Under the pieces are notes generated by a model that did not search any database, was not told the origin of the DNA, and saw only the letters and a program-made list of their open reading frames with translations. Below, piece by piece: positions 58,215 to 64,000 of a stretch of 64,000 nucleotides of DNA; position 1 is the first letter of the stretch; each line of letters begins with the position of its first letter. Both the position numbers and the translations under genes were made by a program. The DNA lies in NCBI GenBank assembly GCA_028290285.1, contig JAQGKD010000072.1, positions 1-64,000 on the forward strand. Direction: 5' to 3'. Source of the stretch: Hyphomicrobiales bacterium (GTDB lineage: Bacteria; Pseudomonadota; Alphaproteobacteria; Rhizobiales; Beijerinckiaceae).

Positions 58215-59108
58215 ATGCTGAACCTCGACACTCTCGACCTCAAGCGCTTGCGCGCTTTCCAACTCGTCGCCCGCAACGGCAGCCTGCGCGTCGCCGCCAA
58301 CCGCCTCAAGCAATCGATCCCCGCCATTTCAGGCAAGATCCGCAAACTCGAGCAGGAACTCGGCTTCGACCTGTTCGAGCGCCTGCCCAACCGCCTCGTC
58401 CTGACGCTTTCGGGCGAACGCTTCCTGCGCGAAGTCGAGGGCATATTCGAACGCGCCGAGCAGGCCCTGAGCACGCTGGAGGCACGCTCGCCGGAGCAGC
58501 GCCTCTCCATTTCGGTGGGCAGCGACCACGCGTGGTATTTCGCCCCGAAGATTCGCGACTTCCTGGCCCGCTACCCGGCGGTGACGCTGGGTTTTCGCGT
58601 CTACAAATCAGCCGAGGCGCTGGAGGCGCTCGATCGCGGACAGGTCGAGATCAGCTTCGGCATTTTTCCGGATCTGCCGCGTACGCTGGAACGCCGTGCC
58701 ATCGTCGCGACCACACTCTCCCTGGCCTACAATCCGCAGGAATTCGGAGGCCGCCGCAAAGCGCCATCGCTGGCCGATCTCGCCCGCCACCGCCTGATCG
58801 TGCCCCCGCCATCCACCGTGACGCGCCGCCTGATCGAGACGCACCTGCGCCCGAGCATCGAACGCGCGGCATCGCTCATCGAAGTGCCGACCTGCGAGAC
58901 AGCCGCCACCTTCGTCGAAATGGGCGTCGGCCCCGCCATCGTCCACACCCTTTGCATCGAGCGCATGCTGTCGCGCCACGTGCAGGCCGTCGACCTCGGG
59001 CCACGCTCCGGCACGCTCGCTTTCTCCGCTGTCTTCCGCAAGGGCGCACTGCGCGCACCACTCGCGCAGGCGCTGATCGACCAGATCACGGAGAGCGAGG
59101 CAGGTTAA
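58215..59108 (+). CDS. LysR-family transcriptional regulator
   Basis: A 297-residue regulator. The HTH is at the N-terminus (LDLKRLRAFQLVARNGSLRVAANRLKQSIPAISGKIRKLEQELGFDLFERLPNRLVLT) and the effector-binding domain follows. It is divergent from puuE–allC and upstream of hyuA, a usual position for the regulator of one or both catabolic units. Its ligand is unknown but an allantoin-pathway intermediate is plausible. Confidence 0.9.
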   Translation: MLNLDTLDLKRLRAFQLVARNGSLRVAANRLKQSIPAISGKIRKLEQELGFDLFERLPNRLVLTLSGERFLREVEGIFERAEQALSTLEARSPEQRLSISVGSDHAWYFAPKIRDFLARYPAVTLGFRVYKSAEALEALDRGQVEISFGIFPDLPRTLERRAIVATTLSLAYNPQEFGGRRKAPSLADLARHRLIVPPPSTVTRRLIETHLRPSIERAASLIEVPTCETAATFVEMGVGPAIVHTLCIERMLSRHVQAVDLGPRSGTLAFSAVFRKGALRAPLAQALIDQITESEAG

Positions 59109-59295
59109 GCGCAGGTTTACCTGCCCTACACGAACACCGAAGTTTACTCGGGGGCTCGGCACCCCTAGTCTCACGCTCAAAGTCGGAGAGGAAACACCAA
59201 GGACGGGCGCAAAAAGCGCCTGCGCGGCAGAGCCCCAAGGGGTCACAGCCTCGCCGTGTCCTGCCTCTCCATGTCGCAAAGGGCGGGGACGCGGA

Positions 59296-61356
59296 ATGGG
59301 CCAATATCGCGTGACAGTAGACACCGGAGGAACATTCTCCGATTTCGTCTATGTGAACGAAGAGACCGACGAGGTGACGATCGCCAAGATCCCCTCGACG
59401 CCGGACGATCCGTCCCGCGCCATTCTCGCGGGCGTTCAAGTGCTGCTCGACAAGGGCGTGCGTCCCTCCGAAATCACTTATTTCTGCCACGGCACCACCG
59501 TGGGCACCAACGCCCTGCTCGAAGGCAAGGGCGTGCGCACCGCGCTGCTCGTGACCAAGGGTTTTCGCGGCATCTATGAAGTGCAGGAGCAATCGCGCCC
59601 GCACGGGCCCGTCATCTTCGACATCATGTACGACCGCCCGACCCTGCTGGTGCCCGCCAGCCTGACGGCGGAAGTGCCCGAGCGAGTCTCCTTCAAGGGC
59701 GAAGTGCTGGAAGCGCTGGACGAGGCCGCGCTGCGCGAGGCGTTGCAACCTCTCAAGCACCGCGAAATCAAATCCGTCGCGGTCTGCCTTCTCTTCTCCT
59801 TCCTGCATCCACAGCACGAACGGCGCGTCGGCGAGATCGTCGGCGAGGAACTGCCGGGCGTCGGCATCTCGCTATCCTCCGAGATCGTGCCGCAGATCCG
59901 CGAATATTACCGTCTCTCGACGACGGTGATTAACGCCTACCTCCAGCCGATCCTGGCGCATTACATCGCCAATCTCGAAAAGCGCCTCTCGCAGGCCGGT
60001 GTCGAGACGAAACAGAAATACATCATGCAGTCGAACGGCGGCATGTCGACCTTCGCGGCCACCGCGAAGAAGGCCGTCGCCACCGTTCTCTCGGGACCGG
60101 CGGGCGGCATCACCGCTTCCGTTCAGGCCTGCCGCACAACGGGATCTGAAAACCTCATCACCTTCGACATGGGCGGTACGTCCTGCGACGTCGCGCTCAT
60201 AAAGGACGGCGAGCCCTCTGTTTCCCATCGCGGCAAGATCGACGGACGCGATATCGCGCTGCCCATGATCGACATCAACACGGTGAGCGCGGGCGGCGGC
60301 ACTCTGGCGCGCGTCGATCGCTTCGGCACGCTGGAAGTCGGCCCGGAAAGCGCGGGCGCGGTGCCCGGCCCCGCCTGCTACGGGCGCGGCGGCACGCAGC
60401 CCACCATCACCGACTGCAATCTTGCGCTCGGCTATCTCGGCGAAGACAACTTTCTCGGCGGCAAGATGCGCCTCGACAAGCAGGCCGCGATGCGTGCCGT
60501 CGAGAGCGTGGCAAAGCCCTTAGAAATGGACCCGCTCGATGCCGCAGAAGGCATTGTGCGCATCATCAACGTGAAGATGCAGGAGGCCGTGAAGGCCATC
60601 TCCACCATGCGCGGCCACGACCTGCGCGACTTCATGCTGCTCGCCTTCGGCGGCGCAGGGCCGCTGCACGCGGGCCGCATCGCCGCCGAACTCGGCATGG
60701 CCGGCGTCATCGTACCCCTGTTCCCCGGCGTCTATTCCGCCATGGGCCTCGTCATGTCGGACGTGAAGCACGACTATGTGCGCTCGCGCCTGAGCAATCT
60801 CGCTCGCATCGACGAAAAGATGATCGACGCGCAGTTTCTCGACCTCGTCCAGAACGCCCGCACCGAACTGACTGCCGAAGGCTTCGGCGACGCCAGCATC
60901 GAGATCGAGCGGTCGCTCGACATGCGTTATGCAGGCCAAGGCTACGAGATCACGATGCCCCTGCCCGCCACGCTCGGGGAAGGCGCGCTCGCGCAATTGC
61001 GCGGCGCTTTCGATGAAGCCCATCGCCAGATGTTCGGGCACACGGCCCCCAACGAGCCGGTTGAAATCGTGTCCTACCGCCTGCGCGGCATCGGCCGGGT
61101 GTCGCCGGTCAAGCTGCCGAGTTTCGAGCCGGCAGGCATGAAGGTCGAGGACGCCATCCGCGAGCGGCGCGCCATGCGCTTCGATGGCGCCACTGTGGAA
61201 TGCCCCGTCTACCAGCGCGAAAAGCTCGATGTCGGCGTTACCTTCAAGGGCCCCGCCGTCGTCGATCAGCTCGATTGCACAACCGTCGTCTTCCCCGGCC
61301 AGACCGTTCGCGTCGATTCCCACAAGAACATGATCATCACCATGGGAGGCGTCTGA
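59296..61356 (+). CDS. hyuA: Hydantoinase/oxoprolinase subunit A (HyuA-type)
   Basis: A 686-residue ATP-dependent hydantoinase A subunit. Motifs include the N-terminal phosphate-binding VTVDTGGTFSDFVYV, YFCHGTTVGTNALLEGKG, ITFDMGGTSCDVALI and FGGAGPLHAGRIAAELGM. With the B subunit it opens N-methylhydantoin-, hydantoin- or 5-oxoproline-like rings at the cost of ATP. The B gene starts two bases after its stop codon. Placement beside the allantoin genes suggests a hydantoin-related substrate, but the true one is unknown. Confidence 0.92.
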   Translation: MGQYRVTVDTGGTFSDFVYVNEETDEVTIAKIPSTPDDPSRAILAGVQVLLDKGVRPSEITYFCHGTTVGTNALLEGKGVRTALLVTKGFRGIYEVQEQSRPHGPVIFDIMYDRPTLLVPASLTAEVPERVSFKGEVLEALDEAALREALQPLKHREIKSVAVCLLFSFLHPQHERRVGEIVGEELPGVGISLSSEIVPQIREYYRLSTTVINAYLQPILAHYIANLEKRLSQAGVETKQKYIMQSNGGMSTFAATAKKAVATVLSGPAGGITASVQACRTTGSENLITFDMGGTSCDVALIKDGEPSVSHRGKIDGRDIALPMIDINTVSAGGGTLARVDRFGTLEVGPESAGAVPGPACYGRGGTQPTITDCNLALGYLGEDNFLGGKMRLDKQAAMRAVESVAKPLEMDPLDAAEGIVRIINVKMQEAVKAISTMRGHDLRDFMLLAFGGAGPLHAGRIAAELGMAGVIVPLFPGVYSAMGLVMSDVKHDYVRSRLSNLARIDEKMIDAQFLDLVQNARTELTAEGFGDASIEIERSLDMRYAGQGYEITMPLPATLGEGALAQLRGAFDEAHRQMFGHTAPNEPVEIVSYRLRGIGRVSPVKLPSFEPAGMKVEDAIRERRAMRFDGATVECPVYQREKLDVGVTFKGPAVVDQLDCTTVVFPGQTVRVDSHKNMIITMGGV

Positions 61357-61357
61357 C

Positions 61358-63103
61358 ATGAATGCCGTCAACCCCGCGAAAATCGACGCCGTCGAACTGG
61401 AAATCATCCGCGCGAGCCTCGACGGCATCGTGCAGGAAATGCAGAACTCGCTCTTCCGCACGGGCTTCTCGACCATTGTGCGCGAATCCCAGGACGCCTC
61501 CTGCGCCCTGATGGGACCCGACGGCGAGGTCATCGCGCAGCACGTCGTGCTGCCCTTGCACATCGGCGCCTTCCCGGCCTGCTGCGCGGCCGTACTGCGC
61601 ACCTATGACGACATCGAAGAGGGCGATGGCTTCCTCATCAACCACCCCTATGAAGGCGGCAGCCCCCACGCACCCGACATGGCCGTCATCACGCCCGCCT
61701 TCTTCAATGGCGAGTTGATGGGCTTCTGCGGCTCGATTGCGCACAAGAGCGACATCGGCGGCCCGGTGCCTGGCTCCTGCTCAGGACAGGCGAAGGAGAC
61801 CTTCAACGAAGGCCTGCACCTCCCCGCCGTTCGCTATCAACGCGCCTTCCAGCGCAACACCGAGATCGAGCGCATTATCGCCGCCAACAGCCGCACGCCG
61901 GAACTGGTGCTCGGCGATATACGCGGCCAGCTTGGCTCCAGCCGGCTCGGCGAGCAGCGCCTCATCGAGCTGATCTCGAAATTCGGCCGCGACGAATCCG
62001 TCGCCTGCTTCGCACGCCTGCTGCAACTCGCCGAACTGAAAATGCGGGCGGCCATTTCCGAATGGAAAGACGGACGCTACGAGGCCGAGCGCTTCGTCGA
62101 CGACGATGGCGTCGATCTCGAAAAGCCCGTGCGCATCCATGTCGTCGTCGAGAAAAAAGGCGACCGCCTGCATTTCGACTTCACCGGCTCCGCCGACCAG
62201 ACCAAGGGCCCCGCCAACATCCGCCCGCCGCTGGTCAAGGCCGCCGTGGGCTACGTGCTGATCTCGCTGGTAGACCCACACATCTTCATCAACAGCGGCC
62301 TGCTGCGCGCCTTCACCATCGACGTGCGCGAGGGCAGCGTGATGAACCCGCGTTTCCCCGCCCCCGTGAACACCTACAACCCGACTGTCCACGCCCTCGT
62401 CGAAGCGCTCTATGGCGCGCTCACCGACATTGTGCCCGGCATGGCGCGCGCCGACGGTTGCGGCAGCCGCTCGATCATTCTGGGCGGACGCAGCACCTAC
62501 ACCGGCAAGGGCTACGTGCAATACGAGATCCTCGGCGGCGGCGGCGGCGCGCGTGCGCTGAAGGATGGCGCGTCGGGCACCTCGGTCAATCAGTCCAACG
62601 CCAAGATCGCACCCATCGAAATCATCGAGAGCGAATTCCCCACACGCGTGCAGCGCTTCGAGCTGATCCCGGATTCCGGCGGCGCGGGGAAATTCCGCGG
62701 CGGCCTCGGCATTCGCCGCGAATATATCAACCTCGAAGATGCCCGCTTCTCGATCCGCTCGACGAAGCACATTATCGCGCCCAACGGAAACGCGGGCGGC
62801 GGCAAGGGCCGCACGGGCGACATCATCGTCAATCCGGACACCGATGCCGCCAAGCGCCTGCCGACGCGCTATGCCGATTATCCGCTCAAGGCAGGCGACA
62901 AATTCCGCCTGGACACGCCCGGCGGCGGCGGTCTCGGCACCGCGGGTGAGCGCGACATCGCTCTCGTGCTGCGCGACGTTCGCGAAGGCTACGTCACACT
63001 GGAGGGAGCGCGACGGGACTATGGCGTCGCGATCGTCCGCGACGGCAACACGCTCTCCGTCGACGAAGGCGAAACCAATCGTCTTCGCGCGCGGAACACG
63101 TAA
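61358..63103 (+). CDS. hyuB: Hydantoinase/oxoprolinase subunit B (HyuB-type)
   Basis: A 581-residue B subunit. Family features are VELEIIRASLDGIVQEMQNSLFRTGFSTIVRESQDASCAL, HPYEGGSPHAPDMAVITPAFF, HFDFTGSADQTKGPANIRPP and the late IPDSGGAGKFRGGLGIRREY. It follows hyuA by one base and is followed by a substrate-binding protein gene, suggesting an uptake-plus-hydrolysis operon. Confidence 0.92.
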   Translation: MNAVNPAKIDAVELEIIRASLDGIVQEMQNSLFRTGFSTIVRESQDASCALMGPDGEVIAQHVVLPLHIGAFPACCAAVLRTYDDIEEGDGFLINHPYEGGSPHAPDMAVITPAFFNGELMGFCGSIAHKSDIGGPVPGSCSGQAKETFNEGLHLPAVRYQRAFQRNTEIERIIAANSRTPELVLGDIRGQLGSSRLGEQRLIELISKFGRDESVACFARLLQLAELKMRAAISEWKDGRYEAERFVDDDGVDLEKPVRIHVVVEKKGDRLHFDFTGSADQTKGPANIRPPLVKAAVGYVLISLVDPHIFINSGLLRAFTIDVREGSVMNPRFPAPVNTYNPTVHALVEALYGALTDIVPGMARADGCGSRSIILGGRSTYTGKGYVQYEILGGGGGARALKDGASGTSVNQSNAKIAPIEIIESEFPTRVQRFELIPDSGGAGKFRGGLGIRREYINLEDARFSIRSTKHIIAPNGNAGGGKGRTGDIIVNPDTDAAKRLPTRYADYPLKAGDKFRLDTPGGGGLGTAGERDIALVLRDVREGYVTLEGARRDYGVAIVRDGNTLSVDEGETNRLRARNT

Positions 63104-63187
63104 AAAATGAAGGCGCGGCCTGTCTGGCCGTGGCATGATCGCTCGAGGCCGAAGCTGCGCCATGACGCGCGGCACGGGAGGAAACCG

Positions 63188-64000
63188 ATGCAACAGTCTT
63201 CAATGAACCCCACGCGTATTCTCCGCCGTCAGGTGCTCGCACGAACAGTGATCGGACTCGCGGGTGCACTGCTCGCATGCACCTTCGCGGGCTCCGCGCT
63301 CGCGCAGGAAAAGCTGATCCCCCTGCGGGTCGGCTACGACGGCTATTCCATGACGACAGCGCCGATGAGCTTTGCCCTGAAGAAGGGCATCTTCAAGAAG
63401 CACGGCATCGACCTTACCCTCGTCTATGTCGACGGTGGCCCCACCCTCACGCAGGCGGTGGTCGGCGGCTCGGTCGATATCGGCCAGAACGGCTATACGC
63501 CGGTCGCAGCCGCGGCGGTCGCAGGCGCGGACCTCGTCTTCATCGGCGGCATTTCCAACAAGCTGCCCTTCCAGCTCGTGGTGAAGAACGAGATCAAGAA
63601 CGCCGCCGATCTCAAGGGCAAGAAGATCGCTATCAGCCGCTACGGCTCCTCGACCGACACCGCCGCGACCTTCGCCGTCGAAAACCTCGGTTTGAAGCGC
63701 ACGGATGTCTCCATCCTCCAGCTCGGCGGAGAAGGCACCCGCACAGCCGCCATGCTGAGCGGCCAGATCGACGCGTCTCTGGAGCAATACCCGCGCACCG
63801 CCGAGCTGATGGAACAGGGCTACCACGTCCTCGTCGATGTCACGGGCGTCGCGGGTGATTACCCCAACACCTCCTATGTGACGCGCCGCGCCTTCGTCGA
63901 GAAGAACCCGGACACGGTGAAGCGCTTCATGGCGGCCATTTCGGAAGGCATCCATGTCTTCAAGACCAATCGCACCGAGGCCGAGCAGGCCACGGCCGAG
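63188..64000 (+). CDS. ABC transporter substrate-binding protein, SsuA/NMT1-like (3' end outside window)
   Basis: The frame from the ATG at 63188 stays open to the window end (271 codons). GGGAGGAAACC precedes the start. An N-terminal signal peptide (RTVIGLAGALLACTFAGSALAQ) leads to an NMT1/SsuA-type periplasmic binding domain: LRVGYDGYSMTTAPMSFALKKGIFKKHGIDLTLVYVDGGPT, VGGSVDIGQNGYTPVAAAAVAG and DLKGKKIAISRYGSSTDTAATFAVENLGLK. Relatives bind sulfonates, nitrate, pyrimidine precursors or similar. Following hyuAB, it probably captures the substrate of the hydantoinase. Permease and ATPase genes are expected just beyond the window. Confidence 0.88.
   Translation, partial: MQQSSMNPTRILRRQVLARTVIGLAGALLACTFAGSALAQEKLIPLRVGYDGYSMTTAPMSFALKKGIFKKHGIDLTLVYVDGGPTLTQAVVGGSVDIGQNGYTPVAAAAVAGADLVFIGGISNKLPFQLVVKNEIKNAADLKGKKIAISRYGSSTDTAATFAVENLGLKRTDVSILQLGGEGTRTAAMLSGQIDASLEQYPRTAELMEQGYHVLVDVTGVAGDYPNTSYVTRRAFVEKNPDTVKRFMAAISEGIHVFKTNRTEAEQATAE

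Overview
The window is high-GC chromosomal DNA of an alphaproteobacterium, most likely in the order Hyphomicrobiales (Rhizobiales). Evidence: the cckA–recA–alaS neighbourhood, a CtrA box (TTAA-N7-TTAAC) between fliO and cckA, an alphaproteobacterial SOS box (GAAC-N7-GAAC) before recA, and a large coiled-coil protein resembling the growth-pole-ring protein of polar-growing Rhizobiales. No tRNA or rRNA gene and no CRISPR array was seen.

Region 1 (1–12249) is core: murL (partial) and murD2 for D-Glu incorporation into peptidoglycan, a Tat-exported FAD amine oxidase, a TrmJ-type tRNA methyltransferase, a split chromate-family transporter, icd, dksA, fliO and the cell-cycle kinase gene cckA.

Region 2 (12250–27463) is the striking part: a 15.2-kb inserted element. 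It is bounded by a perfect 14-bp direct repeat (CAGGAGAACAAAAA at 12250–12263 and 27450–27463) and, immediately inside, by imperfect 42-bp terminal inverted repeats (32/42 identical; both begin GGGATAA and end TTTGGGCACCC). Inside are a Cas1-family integrase without Cas2, a family-B DNA polymerase, an HNH-like protein and HTH proteins. That is the gene set of a casposon, and 14 bp is the usual casposon target duplication. The element also carries apparent anti-phage cargo: a two-gene DRT3 reverse transcriptase system with a candidate ncRNA containing ACACAC, a HEPN protein, and an operon of three TIR proteins plus a SLOG protein. The cas1 gene, a MerR-like gene and the ThsB-like TIR gene are each broken by a frameshift, so the element looks immobilised while DRT3 and the polymerase operon remain intact. 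It inserted at the recA LexA operator, duplicating one half-site; the recA-side operator and promoter remain whole. Removing the element leaves an ordinary cckA–recA spacer of about 176 bp.

Region 3 (27464–50000) is core again: recA, alaS, small stress genes, sixA, ycjX–ycjF, a ferredoxin–NADP reductase and a [2Fe-2S] ferredoxin, an Hpt protein divergent from the giant coiled-coil gene with a second perfect CtrA box between them, and an Mla/MCE lipid-transport operon (permease, ATPase, MCE protein, lipoprotein).

Region 4 (50000–64000) is metabolic: acyltransferase, EamA exporter, cytochromes c, rhodanese, a second split chromate-family transporter, and a purine/hydantoin catabolic block: an allantoate-amidohydrolase-like gene and puuE divergent from a LysR regulator, then hyuA–hyuB and the start of a substrate-binding protein gene cut by the window end.
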